Notes: a model not told the origin generated them from the letters alone. Numbered from the stretch's first letter, positions 19,501 through 28,192 are shown. The stretch is 64,000 nt of DNA from an uncultured Collinsella sp. (GCA_902494245.1 CABUSR010000002.1:1-64000); one strand, 5' to 3'. Made by a program: numbers and translations.

Positions 19501-20046
19501 CTTGAGCGCCTGGGTCTTATCCTCGACACTCTTGTTGGCCTGATCGAGCTGATCGTTCAGGTCGCCCAGCTTCTTCTGCTGCTGCTCTGCCTTGTCGACG
19601 GCCGCTTTAAGCTCGTCAATCTTCTCCTGAAGCGCGGCTGCCTCGGCCTCGTTCTGCTCGGCGGCGTTATCGGCCACGGCCTGCGAGGCATGATTCTTTT
19701 GCTGCTGCGCCTGCTTTTGAGACTGGCCCGCCGCGTCAGCCTTCTTCTGGGCGGCATCGTAGGCGGCCTGAGCGTCCTTGAGCTGCTTTGCCGACTCCTC
19801 GGCCAACTGGGCAGCCGTCTTTGCGGTTGCCTGGCTACCGGCGGCGACGACGTTCTCGATAGTGTTGTCGCCCTTCGTGGCGTCACCGTTATCTGCCGTC
19901 GGTGCGGCGATTGCCGCCAGCGGCGACATGAGCGGCTGAGCGATGAGGCCCGCCGTCAAAACGGTTGCGACGGCGCGGTTGGCAACGCCCTTGACGTTGA
20001 CGGCCTTGGCCCGAGGCTCAAAGTGCTGTGGGCTATAGTTTGCCAT
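16591..20046 (-). CDS. Cell-wall-anchored CAP-domain coiled-coil surface protein
   Basis: 1151 residues. A signal peptide (about 1-48, ending LAAIAA) is followed by an Ala/Lys/Asp-rich coiled coil (60-455), a CAP/SCP-like domain (about 465-690) with GIRRANGL, YNENLAGRAG and TGHYENFI, a second coiled coil (690-1100), a Pro/Ala/Lys linker, and a sorting signal LAQTGD plus hydrophobic stretch and DRRRKHM. LAQTG is a variant of LPXTG. CAP domains occur in secreted proteins of varied activity. The start at 20046 has AAAGGGAG upstream; a longer start (MHPCQREKA...) is less likely. The CAP segment is visibly less GC-rich than the coils, hinting at domain acquisition. Confidence 0.88.
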   Translation of the reverse strand: MANYSPQHFEPRAKAVNVKGVANRAVATVLTAGLIAQPLMSPLAAIAAPTADNGDATKGDNTIENVVAAGSQATAKTAAQLAEESAKQLKDAQAAYDAAQKKADAAGQSQKQAQQQKNHASQAVADNAAEQNEAEAAALQEKIDELKAAVDKAEQQQKKLGDLNDQLDQANKSVEDKTQALKDAKAKQDEAKKAFDDAKAKLEAMGMDEYEAAKKAVEDAQAKLNAANADVKTAEGELDAAKTAADNAEQAKSDAESALTTAQAKKQETANALAAATTACGNAQDKLNDAQKALDAAISGTGIDLKALEAVKNAAAGELKDAQTELDAAKAADATAQTNLQAAQTDASAAQEKVNAANAAVSSAQTAYDEANGKLGDLTSKYNTAKAAYEQAQQTEADKKAEYDRLAEVAKQKKSALENATSDYNKANDEYNTASTNVKALEQQISELKANMTVDTDAVKAGLLGFMNHIASSTSFTAAQRANASNAAKLLDGSANKAAWYDDYVNLDASDADNAFSLVNLQNTLTYMNAVNGIRRANGLSDMKVSIVSMAQSALDVCYSSNVWDHAGNSGEGFYMSYNENLAGRAGAYKGSDNPKDWETSFDNGDFYGDDWPFIGWYTAEKRDYDRGDYSNTGHYENFIDSGANSFGFAVGYGKDGNRSTPEDDGAPSPVSIYQGNWAEGDFTVDEFKNLVNTYVDSVYHAGGTAAQKAQLAQLQDQLAAARKARDVKNDALGSAESSLDAAKSAANEANGNVAAAKSDYEAAQEATAIAKAAYGAADVNLKNVDIETPRANLNAAKDEATVAQAALDDANSKLTECQTNASKASARKAKAQDDYDTAKTKSDKANEAYGNATASVKDLTAKRDAAQADLANKQGSLDEAKKADDAAQAGVDKAQAADVQAATALSDAKQAVAAKTQALSDAQAKAKAAEGELATANKAFERFAGAQKAVDDAKVAFDAAVAGVADAQKQLEAANEAVVDANFEIVKAKAELASDEALKADLEAVDHKASLAAGTTGNEKLVKLNAAYARYKAAVDAAAGLKAALSDADAKLSDANDAYAAALAELNDAKDALAAAQAEYDKYHPKAEPQAKPQVAQAAAKAPVAKKKATSAALAQTGDNSALAGEVFVIGGITLVAAGVTLGDRRRKHM

Positions 20047-20087
20047 GGCTTTCTCCCTTTGACACGGATGCATCCATACACCTCATA

Positions 20088-20195
20088 ATGTAGGAGCTGA
20101 TTTTTGAATTCTGTTGCGCAACATTGGTCACCAGCGGATTTTTTGAAATTCACGCTCTCGCGCTTCACAATTTCGTCACATATGTAGGAGCTGAT
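20088..20195. repeat. Pair of 14-bp direct repeats upstream of the surface protein
   Basis: ATGTAGGAGCTGAT occurs at 20088-20101 and again at 20182-20195, exactly 94 bases apart (about nine helical turns). Both lie in the promoter region between the surface protein and the divergent DUF389 gene. They may be regulator sites. Confidence 0.65.
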
Positions 20196-20353
20196 GCATC
20201 ATATTCTTGCGGGATCGAATTGAGCCTGTGATTTGCATTTGCTCCCGCGTCATCCTCCCTATCGGATTCCGCATCGAGCAGGCACCCCGCCCGCCGCGGT
20301 GTAGAGTATGGGCGACGGGCGAGATATGCGGCCCGTGCCAGAACGAGGTGAAC

Positions 20354-21493
20354 ATGGAACTCGATAGACAACAGCTCAAGCGACTGCGTGAACGCCATCA
20401 CCGGCGCCATGGCATCCGCCCTGCCCATAGTGAGGCTGCCGAACAGGCTGGTCGCTTTTTAAAGCGCGCGTTCAACATTCGCGAGGGACGCGCGCCCTAT
20501 CACGTGATCCGCAAGCGTTTTGTAAACGGGGCACGCCTGACCGGCTCTCACCTGTGCATCCTCATCATTGCCATGTTAATCGCGAGCATCGGCCTCGATA
20601 TCGACTCGGATATCGCCATTGTAGGCGCCATGCTCATCTGCCCGCTCATGGGCTCGGTCCTTGCCATGGCATACGGCATCGCCACGCTCGACCGCGAGAT
20701 TACCGTCGAAGCCGTCGCCAGCCTTGCGCTGCAAATGGCCTTTTGCCTGGTCACATCCACGTTGTACTTTAAGCTCTCGCCCCTTGGCACCACCACGGCC
20801 GCCATTATCGACAACTCGACGCCCACCGTGTGGGACCTTGCCGTCGCGCTCGCGGGCGGCTTTGCGGGTGGCCTGGGCAACTCGCGCGACCAGGAACCCG
20901 CCACGCTCATCGCCGGCGTGGCAGTGGCAACCGCGCTCATGCCGCCCCTGTGCGCGGCGGGTTATGGCATTGCCATCGCGAGCGGGTCGCTGTTCCTCTC
21001 AGCCCTCTACGAGTTTGGCATCAACGTCGTCTTTATCGCGCTGGCGGCCGAAGCCGTATTGCTTCTTTTACGTGTACCGCTCAAGCGCGACCTCAACGGC
21101 GACGGTATTGTGACCGCTGAGGAAGACACCGAGGTCGACGAGCTGTCACGCAAAGTGCGCCGCCGCATCATTGTGGGTACGGTAGTCTTTGCCATCCCCT
21201 GCATCGTTATGACGGCGGGGTCTATTGGCTCGGCGCAGACCGGCGTGCAGGACGGCTACGGTGTCACCGAAACTACGCGCGAACTTGCCGCGGTGCTGCC
21301 GGGCTTTAAGGATTACACCGTCGCCGTCGAGACCTCAGCTGCCGAGGGCGAGGAAGAGGGCATCGTCGAGTGCGAGGTTGTCGCCCACGTGACGACAAGC
21401 GAGGCGCTCGGGGCGCACGACCGCCACGTCGCCCGCAAGCTCATAGACCTCAACGTACCCGAACTCGATCGCGTGGAGTTCGATGTGAAGTGA
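20354..21493 (+). CDS. DUF389 family membrane protein
   Basis: 379 residues. About six to seven membrane helices (75-300) contain the DUF389 core: IGLDIDSDIAIVGAMLICPLMG, GGFAGGLGNSR and VAVATALMPPLCAAG. The cytoplasmic tail (about 245-270) has DLNGDGIVTAEEDTE, which resembles an EF-hand/dockerin-type calcium loop. Function of the family is unknown. Start M-E-L-D at 20354 with GAGGTG upstream; the longer frame overlaps the promoter region. Confidence 0.85.
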   Translation: MELDRQQLKRLRERHHRRHGIRPAHSEAAEQAGRFLKRAFNIREGRAPYHVIRKRFVNGARLTGSHLCILIIAMLIASIGLDIDSDIAIVGAMLICPLMGSVLAMAYGIATLDREITVEAVASLALQMAFCLVTSTLYFKLSPLGTTTAAIIDNSTPTVWDLAVALAGGFAGGLGNSRDQEPATLIAGVAVATALMPPLCAAGYGIAIASGSLFLSALYEFGINVVFIALAAEAVLLLLRVPLKRDLNGDGIVTAEEDTEVDELSRKVRRRIIVGTVVFAIPCIVMTAGSIGSAQTGVQDGYGVTETTRELAAVLPGFKDYTVAVETSAAEGEEEGIVECEVVAHVTTSEALGAHDRHVARKLIDLNVPELDRVEFDVK

Positions 21494-21567
21494 TGCAGAG
21501 CGCGGGATGGATGCTCGCACGGACGCAAGTTACGACGAGGCGCAGGCGCGATACGGACACGAGCAAA

Positions 21568-21610
21568 TAGCGGGGTGCAGTTCACACCCGCGCCCCGCTC
21601 GCTCTTTTTT
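21568..21610 (+). terminator. Terminator after the DUF389 gene
   Basis: AGCGGGG pairs with CCCCGCT across a 17-base loop, followed by a run of six T. About 75 bases after the stop. Confidence 0.75.
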
Positions 21611-21618
21611 GCCGTGAA

Positions 21619-22068
21619 TCAACTGTCCGAATCGACCTCGCCAGACTCCACCGTAAACGCCGGATCGGTGCTCACAAGATAAAATCGGGTCACCTTAGTA
21701 TTTCTAATTAGGTAGATCTGCCCCTGATCGCGCCGGCGCGATATATACGCAACGTGAACCGTACCGAATTCTTCGCCGTTTTCCTTCTTTAATATCAGGA
21801 TGTTGGGGTCATCCGTACGCTTAAACTGCCCGTCAACGCAGCTGCCGTCTTTGTCGACCAGTTGCCACCGATGGTTATCCTCTTCAAGAAAGGCCAGGGT
21901 TTCCCGACTCGTCTTGTCGTCCCGATAGTAACCGTCAATGGCAAACCCTTCGGAAGCGCATTCCTGCATATAGGACGTTTCTCGGCTTATAGCAAACAGC
22001 CCCGTAGCGCCCAGGAGCACAGCCAGGCAGACCACTGCAAGGGCTATCGAAATAGCACGGCGACCCAT
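21619..22068 (-). CDS. Small secreted or membrane-anchored hypothetical protein
   Basis: 149 residues. One N-terminal hydrophobic helix (about 5-27) acts as signal anchor; the rest is soluble and polar, with two Cys (about 37 and 78) that could pair outside the cell. No family recognised. The C-terminus is acidic. DNA is less GC-rich than the flanks. Faces the DUF389 gene convergently. Confidence 0.65.
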   Translation of the reverse strand: MGRRAISIALAVVCLAVLLGATGLFAISRETSYMQECASEGFAIDGYYRDDKTSRETLAFLEEDNHRWQLVDKDGSCVDGQFKRTDDPNILILKKENGEEFGTVHVAYISRRRDQGQIYLIRNTKVTRFYLVSTDPAFTVESGEVDSDS

Positions 22069-22137
22069 GCTAGCCCAACCGATAGTTGTTTAACGGAGCA
22101 CGAAACATACCTGGAACCTCCGATATCAGGGGGAACG

Positions 22138-22157
22138 TCGCCAGCAGGCTGGCGACA
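22138..22157. repeat. Perfect 20-bp palindrome
   Basis: GTCGCCAGC and GCTGGCGAC flank AG. It lies in a gene-free patch (22069-22258) between the small secreted protein and the frameshifted remnant. Nothing else is seen in that patch. Confidence 0.5.
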
Positions 22158-22258
22158 ACTATATGTTTCTAACATCAAACCATATGGCTGCCACTCGCGG
22201 AGGGGGCATCGGCGAACGGCGTGTTTTCATACTCCATTGGTCAAACCTAAGCGCGGCC

Positions 22259-22479
22259 CTACAGCTCGTACTTGTACACGCGGTAGATGTACTTCTCGGC
22301 TTCCATCTCGTAGGTGGCGATGGGCAGTCCGCAGCGATCATCTCGTCGTTTGGCAGATAGGTCACGCTGTGCTGGCCCGCGTTGAGCGAAAAATCGCCTT
22401 GGGCCTGCAGTAACTTGTCCTCAAAGCCCGAACCGGCCCAAAAATCGGGCAAGCCCATGGAAGGCTGTAGCAAGGTCAT
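22259..22479 (-). pseudogene. Frameshifted C-terminal gene remnant
   Basis: The minus strand reads MTLLQPSMGLPDFW through SVTYLPNDEMIAAD in one frame. Near 22328 the natural continuation shifts frame to LPIATYEMEAEKYIYRVYKY and a stop at 22259. A one-base deletion explains the break. Both halves have a sensible composition, unlike the out-of-frame Ser/Arg/Pro reading. The parent family is not recognised, and the 5' part appears missing. Confidence 0.5.
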
Positions 22480-22501
22480 TTGCGCAACATATATCCAGCA
22501 A

Positions 22502-22536
22502 AAACGGGTGGTAGCCGGTACGGCTACCACCCGTTT
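22502..22536 (-). terminator. Terminator of the acyl-CoA dehydratase activase operon
   Basis: A perfect 16-bp stem (22502-22517 with 22521-22536, AAACGGGTGGTAGCCG) has a 3-base loop, about 30 bases past the activase stop. On the minus strand it ends in TTT. Confidence 0.85.
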
Positions 22537-22564
22537 GCCTCATATCTAGCCCAAAGCAGGCCAA

Positions 22565-25500
22565 CTACTTCTTAATGCCGCGTCCCAGACGATTGGCGAC
22601 CGATGCAACGGCCTCTTCGCTGGCCGGTCCGCAGCTCACGCAGCCATCGTGGGCACGCATCTGGCCGGTGACCTCGTCCATCGCGAGCGGCGCCACCTTC
22701 TCGAGCTTAAAGCCCTTGCCGGCGCGCATGTTCTCCTTAGCCACGCTGATCATAAGCTTAATGCGGTTGAGCTGGTTGACCTCGGACGCACCAGGATCAT
22801 AGTCCACCGCGACAATGTTGCTCTCGGGATGCTGGCGGCGCAGCTCCTTGATCACGGCCTTACCCACCACGTGGTTGGGCAGGCACGCGAAGGGCTGCGT
22901 ACAGATGATGTTAGGCGCACCGTGATCGATCAGGTCGAGCATCTCGGCCGTGAGCAGCCAGCCCTCGCCCATGTTGTTGCACACCGAAAGCACCGTGCGG
23001 GCCTTGTCGGCCATGGTGCCGATACGCTCGGGCGCCTCAAAGCGACGGGACTTCTCGAGCATCTCCTCCACCGGCGTACGCATCCAGTCCACGAGTTTGA
23101 TGAGCGCCTGCATACCAGCGCGCGTGGTAGCAGAGCTACCCAGCTCGTCCTTCTGCAGCTCGGCGTTGCTCATGGAGTACAGGAAGAAGTCGAGCAGGCC
23201 CGGCACCACGGCCTCGCAGCCCTCGCGCTCGATAACGTCGACCACGTGGTTGTTGGCTGTGGGGTGGAACTTGACCAAGATCTCGCCGACCACGCCCACG
23301 CGCGGCTTGGTGCCCTCGCCAACGAGCGGCATGGTGTCGAACGCGCGGATGGCCTCGCGGCACAGCTTGGTGTAGTTGTGGCGGTTGAACTTGGGCGCCA
23401 GCTTGCGGGCGCGCGCCATGTACTCCTCGTAGAGCGCATTGGCGGCACCGGGCGTGGCCTCGTACGGGCGGCAGCGGTAGAGCATCTGCATCATCACGTC
23501 GCCAAAGAGCACCGCGTAGACTGCCTGCTTAAGCAGCGCCGGCGTAATCTTAAAGCCGGGATTGTCCTCGCCGAGCGCCACGGCCGAAAGCGAGATCACC
23601 GGGATCTCGGGGTGGCCGCTCTCGCGCAGGGCCTTGCGGATGAGCGCGATGTAGTTGGTGGCACGGCAGCCGCCGCCGGTCTGGCTGATAACCACAGCCG
23701 TCTTGGACAGGTCGTACCGGCCGCTCTCGATGGCCTCCATAATCTGGCCCGTCACCAGGATCGACGGATAGCAGATGTCGTTGTTCACATAGCGCAGGCC
23801 GGCCTCGACGGCGTCGTGATCGGTCGAGGGCAGCAGCTCCAAGTTGTAGCCAGCACCACGGAACACCTCTTTGACCAGGTCAAAGTGGATCGGCGCCATC
23901 TGCGGGCACAAGATGGTGTAGCCCTCCTCGCGCATCTGCTCGGTAAAGGGCACCTTGGGCCACGCGGTCGAGGCGCTTTCACGCTGCGCCTCGAACGTGT
24001 ACTTGCGGCTCGCGAACGCGGGAGAATCCTTGGAGGGAGCCACCGGCGCTGCATCGCCCTGCTCGTAGGCCTCGCCCGCGGCCGTGGCCTCGGCCAGGCG
24101 CTCGGCCTCCTGGTCCTTAAGCGCGGCCATGAGCGAGCGGATGCGAATGCGCGCGGCGCCCAAGTTGGACACCTCGTCGATCTTGAGCACGGTGTAGATC
24201 TTGCCGCTGGCTTCCAGAATCTCCTGCACCTGATCGGTGGTCAGGGCATCGAGGCCGCAGCCGAAAGAGTTGAGCTGGATCAGGTCCAGGTCGTTGCGCA
24301 TCGTCACAAAACGGGCGACGGCGTACAGGCGGCTGTGGTACATCCACTGGTCGACGACGCGAATGGGGCGCTCGGGCTTTACCAGATGCGCGAGTGAATC
24401 CTCGGTAAAGACCGCAAAGCCAAAGCTCGAGATAAGCTCGGGCAGGGCATGGTTGATCTCGGGGTCGTTATGGTAGGGACGGCCGGCGAGCACGATGCCG
24501 TGACCGCCGTGGTCCTCGACCCACTTAAGGGCCTCCTCGCCCATGGTCTGGATATCCTCGTGGAAACGCGCGTCGGCCTCAAAGGCAGCATTGACGGCGG
24601 CATCGACCTCGGAGCGTGTGATTTTGGGACCGCGCACGCGGCCGCGACCAGCCTCGGCATCGGCCACGCGGTCGACAGCGAGCACCTGGTACAGGCGGCG
24701 CTTGAGCTCGGTCTTGTCGTGATAGGGCACAAACGGGTACAGGAACTCGATGTTCTGCTCGCGAATCTCGTCGATGTTGAGTGCCAACGCCGTGGGGTAG
24801 CTCATGACGATGGGGCAGTTATAGCAGTTGCCGGCGGTCGGATCCTCCTTGCGCTCCCAGCGCACGCACGGCATCCAAATGAAGTCGACATCGCGGTCGA
24901 TAAGGTTCATCACATGGCCGTGGCTCATCTTTGCCGGGTAGCACACGCTCTCGGACGGCATGGACTCGATGCCCGCCTGGTAGGTCTTCTTGCTCGACTG
25001 GTCGGACAGCTGCACGCTAAAGCCCAAGCGCGTAAAGAACGCGTGCCAGAAGGGGTAGTTCTCGTACATGTTGAGCGCGCGGGGGATGCCGACGGTACCG
25101 CGCGGGGCCTCGTCGGGGCTCAGCACCTCGCGGTTAAACAGCAGCTCGTTTTTCTTTTTGAAGAGGTTGGGCGCCTCGGTCTTCTGCTTTTTGTGGCCGG
25201 CGCCCTTCTCGCAGCGGTTGCCGGTAATGAAGCGCCTGCCGCCGCCAAAGTCGTTGACGGTGAGCTGGCAGTTGTTGGAGCAGCGACCGCAGCGGACATG
25301 CTTTTGCGTCACGGTAAGGTGCGCGATGTCCTCGGCAGAAAGAATGGTCGAGGTGCCGTCGGCGCCGGCGCGATCGCGGGCGAGCAGGGCCGCACCGTAG
25401 GCGCCCATGCAGCCGGCGATGTCGGGACGCACGGCATGAACGCCGGTGAGCTGCTCAAACGCGCGCAGCGTGGCGTCGGACATAAAGGTGCCGCCCTGAA

Positions 25501-27346
25501 CGATCACCTGGCTGCCGATCTCCTTGGGATCGCGCAGCTTAATGACCTTGAACAGGGCATTCTTGATGACGGAATAGGACAGGCCGGCCGCGATGTCGCC
25601 CACCGTGGCGCCTTCCTTTTGCGCCTGCTTGACGCGCGAGTTCATAAAGACCGTGCAGCGGCTGCCCAGGTCGACGGGGGCCTTGGCATGGATGGCGGCA
25701 TTGGCGAACGCGCGCACGTCCATGTTCATAGAAACGGCGAAGCTCTCGATAAAGCTACCGCAACCCGACGAGCAGGCCTCGTTGAGCATGATGTGCTCGA
25801 TGACGCCGTCCTTGACGCGCAGGCACTTCATGTCCTGGCCGCCGATGTCCAGAATGAACTCGACGCCGGGCAGGAACGCCTTGGCGCCGCGCAGGTGCGC
25901 GACGGTCTCGATCTCGCCGGAGTCGGCCTTGAGAGCCTCGATGAGCAGCGCCTCGCCATAGCCCGTGGTGGTCACGTGGCCGATGGTGCAGCCGGCAGGG
26001 ATGTGGTTGTAGAAATCGGCCATGATGACCTTGGCCGTGCCCAGGATGTCACCGTTGTTGTTGCCATACCAGGTATGCAACAGCTGGCCGTCCTCGCCCA
26101 CGAGCGCAGCCTTCATGGTGGTGGAACCGGCGTCGATGCCAATGAACACGCGGCCGGTGTAGCCTTCGAGTTTGCCCTTGGGGACGACTTCCTGGTCGTG
26201 GCGGGTTTTGAACTCGGCGAAGTCCTCGTCGGTGGCAAAGAGCGGATCCAGGCGCTCGACCTCGGCACCCTGTGTGTCACCCAGGGCATCGATAGCCTCG
26301 ATGAGCTGCGGGAACGTGCTGAGCTTGTTGGACTCATGCGCCATGGCGGCACCGCTCGCCACAAACAGGTGAGCGTTTTGGGGCACGATACGGTGCTCCT
26401 CGTCCAGGTTGAGCGTGAGGTAGAAGCGGTGGCGCAGCTCGGAGAGATACTGCAGCGGGCCGCCCAGGAAGGCGACGTTGCCGCGGATGGGGCGGCCGCA
26501 CGCCAGGCCCGAGATGGTCTGGGTTACGACAGCCTGGAAGATGGAGGCGGCCACGTCCTCGGGGCGGGCGCCCTCGTTGAGCAGCGGCTGCACGTCGGTC
26601 TTGGCAAAAACGCCGCAGCGACTGGCGATGGGATAGATGGTGGTGGCGTTAGCCGCGAGCTCGTTGAGGCCGCTGGCGTCGGTGTGCAGCAGGGTTGCCA
26701 TCTGGTCGATGAACGCGCCCGTACCGCCAGCGCAGGTGCCGTTCATGCGCTGCTCGATGCCGTTATCGAAGTAGATAATCTTGGCGTCCTCGCCGCCCAA
26801 CTCGATGGCGACGTCGGTGGCCGGTATAAGAGTCTCGACGGCGCGCTTGCTGGCGATGACCTCCTGGACAAACTCCAGGTCGAGCCACTGGGACAGCAGC
26901 AAGCCGCCCGATCCGGTAATGGCGCAGGTCATTTGGGCAGCCGGCAGCACGGTCGCAGCGCCCTCGAACAGGTCGCGGGCGCAGGCGCGGACGTCGGTGT
27001 GATGGCGCTGGTACTTGGCGTACACGATCTGGTTGTCGTCGTTGAGCACGGCGAGCTTGACGGTGGTAGAGCCCACGTCGATGCCCAGGTGCAGGTTGCC
27101 GCGAGCGTTCTCGGGGTTGAAGATCGCGCCTTCGGGGGCCTGGGCGGCGGCTACGGGCTCAGCGGCGGTGGCGGGCTCGCTGGCGACGGACGTCTCCCCT
27201 GCCGCGTTCTTGGCATCGGCAACTGCCTCGGCAACTTTCTCGGCAGCCGCGGTCGCGGCCTTCTGCGCGGCGTCTACCACGGCGGGCGCAGCCTCGCGTG
27301 CAGCAGCGACCATGCGGTCCTTGATGCCCTCGACGAGTTTGCTCAT
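22565..27346 (-). CDS. Giant 2-hydroxyacyl-CoA dehydratase activase (two BadF/HgdC domains plus DUF2229)
   Basis: 1593 residues. An Ala/Glu/Lys helical head (1-80) precedes two tandem ASKHA ATPase domains: the first starts at GIDVGSTTVKLAV (~88) with NGTCAGGTGAFIDQ, the second near 395 at GIDAGSTTMKAALV with NEACSSGCGSFIE. The Cys pairs in these motifs bind the bridging [4Fe-4S] cluster in HgdC. CGRCSNNC (~685) is another cluster motif; the DUF2229 and dehydratase-like C-terminal half follows. HgdC-type activases perform ATP-driven one-electron reduction of dehydratases. Such fused proteins occur in many anaerobes without a known substrate. RBS GAGGAGA; 11 bases downstream of its TetR regulator. 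Confidence 0.88.
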   Translation of the reverse strand: MSKLVEGIKDRMVAAAREAAPAVVDAAQKAATAAAEKVAEAVADAKNAAGETSVASEPATAAEPVAAAQAPEGAIFNPENARGNLHLGIDVGSTTVKLAVLNDDNQIVYAKYQRHHTDVRACARDLFEGAATVLPAAQMTCAITGSGGLLLSQWLDLEFVQEVIASKRAVETLIPATDVAIELGGEDAKIIYFDNGIEQRMNGTCAGGTGAFIDQMATLLHTDASGLNELAANATTIYPIASRCGVFAKTDVQPLLNEGARPEDVAASIFQAVVTQTISGLACGRPIRGNVAFLGGPLQYLSELRHRFYLTLNLDEEHRIVPQNAHLFVASGAAMAHESNKLSTFPQLIEAIDALGDTQGAEVERLDPLFATDEDFAEFKTRHDQEVVPKGKLEGYTGRVFIGIDAGSTTMKAALVGEDGQLLHTWYGNNNGDILGTAKVIMADFYNHIPAGCTIGHVTTTGYGEALLIEALKADSGEIETVAHLRGAKAFLPGVEFILDIGGQDMKCLRVKDGVIEHIMLNEACSSGCGSFIESFAVSMNMDVRAFANAAIHAKAPVDLGSRCTVFMNSRVKQAQKEGATVGDIAAGLSYSVIKNALFKVIKLRDPKEIGSQVIVQGGTFMSDATLRAFEQLTGVHAVRPDIAGCMGAYGAALLARDRAGADGTSTILSAEDIAHLTVTQKHVRCGRCSNNCQLTVNDFGGGRRFITGNRCEKGAGHKKQKTEAPNLFKKKNELLFNREVLSPDEAPRGTVGIPRALNMYENYPFWHAFFTRLGFSVQLSDQSSKKTYQAGIESMPSESVCYPAKMSHGHVMNLIDRDVDFIWMPCVRWERKEDPTAGNCYNCPIVMSYPTALALNIDEIREQNIEFLYPFVPYHDKTELKRRLYQVLAVDRVADAEAGRGRVRGPKITRSEVDAAVNAAFEADARFHEDIQTMGEEALKWVEDHGGHGIVLAGRPYHNDPEINHALPELISSFGFAVFTEDSLAHLVKPERPIRVVDQWMYHSRLYAVARFVTMRNDLDLIQLNSFGCGLDALTTDQVQEILEASGKIYTVLKIDEVSNLGAARIRIRSLMAALKDQEAERLAEATAAGEAYEQGDAAPVAPSKDSPAFASRKYTFEAQRESASTAWPKVPFTEQMREEGYTILCPQMAPIHFDLVKEVFRGAGYNLELLPSTDHDAVEAGLRYVNNDICYPSILVTGQIMEAIESGRYDLSKTAVVISQTGGGCRATNYIALIRKALRESGHPEIPVISLSAVALGEDNPGFKITPALLKQAVYAVLFGDVMMQMLYRCRPYEATPGAANALYEEYMARARKLAPKFNRHNYTKLCREAIRAFDTMPLVGEGTKPRVGVVGEILVKFHPTANNHVVDVIEREGCEAVVPGLLDFFLYSMSNAELQKDELGSSATTRAGMQALIKLVDWMRTPVEEMLEKSRRFEAPERIGTMADKARTVLSVCNNMGEGWLLTAEMLDLIDHGAPNIICTQPFACLPNHVVGKAVIKELRRQHPESNIVAVDYDPGASEVNQLNRIKLMISVAKENMRAGKGFKLEKVAPLAMDEVTGQMRAHDGCVSCGPASEEAVASVANRLGRGIKK

Positions 27347-27357
27347 TGTCTCTCCTC

Positions 27358-28068
27358 TTAGTTGTTGGACTCGACGGTTGCGGCGGTGTCGGCCGCGTCC
27401 TCGAGCTGCAAGTTCAATAGCTTCATGCCGTATTCCGGCACGTTGATATCGATGGGTTGGCCATACAGGTCACCAGGGCGCACAAAAGCGAGTACCGTCA
27501 TAATGCGCGCCATGGCCTCGGGCGATTCGGTGAGCCCACGCTCAAACCAGCGCTGAATCATGCCGACCTCGGCACTCACGACGTAGGTGACGTAGTAGTC
27601 AAAGAACGTGCCCAGCGCCAGGCCCAAAATGCCCGTCTGCGCACGCGGCACCACAGCCTCACGCGCGGTGTCGATGATCCTTTTAATGAAGGCCTGGTCG
27701 CCGCCCGGACCCAGCAGCGCACCGATTAAGTCGCGGTTGGCCGCAAGATAACGCAGCAGCTCAACCGAACCGGGCGCCGGCTCGAGTTCATCGATGTTGT
27801 GATAGAGATCAGGCAGCTGAGCTGCGGTGATGAGCTCAATGCGCTCGCGAATCTCGGCAAGCAGGCCGTTCTCGATCTGGCTGATAAAGTCGGGGATATC
27901 GCGGTAGTGCGAATAGAACGTGCGACGCGTAAGGCCGGCACGCTCGGTGAGCGACGCGACATTAATGCGCGAAAGATCGCCGCTTTCGGCAAGTTCGCTG
28001 GCAAGCGCCTGGCGAAGGGCGCGCTGCGAGCGAAGGGACCGGCGGTCGCATTTCTCGAGCTGGGACAA
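27358..28068 (-). CDS. TetR/AcrR family regulator
   Basis: 236 residues from TTG at 28068, which has a strong AAGGAGG five bases upstream. The N-terminal HTH (about 12-60) includes NVASLTERAGLTRRTFYSHYRD, the recognition-helix signature of TetR proteins. The C-terminal ligand/dimer domain resembles the group often found next to dehydratase-activase genes. Cotranscribed with the activase and therefore the likely controller of it, possibly through palindromes at 28090-28134. Confidence 0.88.
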   Translation of the reverse strand: MSQLEKCDRRSLRSQRALRQALASELAESGDLSRINVASLTERAGLTRRTFYSHYRDIPDFISQIENGLLAEIRERIELITAAQLPDLYHNIDELEPAPGSVELLRYLAANRDLIGALLGPGGDQAFIKRIIDTAREAVVPRAQTGILGLALGTFFDYYVTYVVSAEVGMIQRWFERGLTESPEAMARIMTVLAFVRPGDLYGQPIDINVPEYGMKLLNLQLEDAADTAATVESNN

Positions 28069-28089
28069 GCGTCCTCCTTGTTACTCAAC

Positions 28090-28134
28090 CTGTGCGCTAT
28101 TGCACAGTGCGAGTATTATTGCACACCGTGTGCA
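28090..28134 (-). promoter_or_regulatory. Candidate TetR operators
   Basis: Two palindromes lie just upstream of the TTG start: CTGTGC-N6-GCACAG (28090-28107) and the perfect TGCACACCGTGTGCA (28120-28134). Both contain the half-site GTGC/GCAC. Autoregulation of the tetR-activase operon is the simplest reading. Confidence 0.6.
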
Positions 28135-28157
28135 TCAACACGTAAAGGCAATATTTG

Positions 28158-28192
28158 GGATGTGACGAAGGGGCAGCCTCTTTGTCACATCC
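28158..28192. repeat. CTGTCCC-type hairpin, family C, copy 1 (degenerate core)
   Basis: GGATGTGAC and GTCACATCC arms surround GAAGGGGCAGCCTCTTT. It matches the hairpin at 28597-28625 in its arms; the core here is CAGCCTC rather than CTGTCCC. Together the two copies bracket the candidate toxin-antitoxin cassette. Confidence 0.75.

Noticed and set aside
24449..27361. 970-codon open frame antisense to the activase
   Set aside because: Shadow of the GC-rich activase gene; composition dominated by Gly/Ala/Val/Leu/Arg without motifs.
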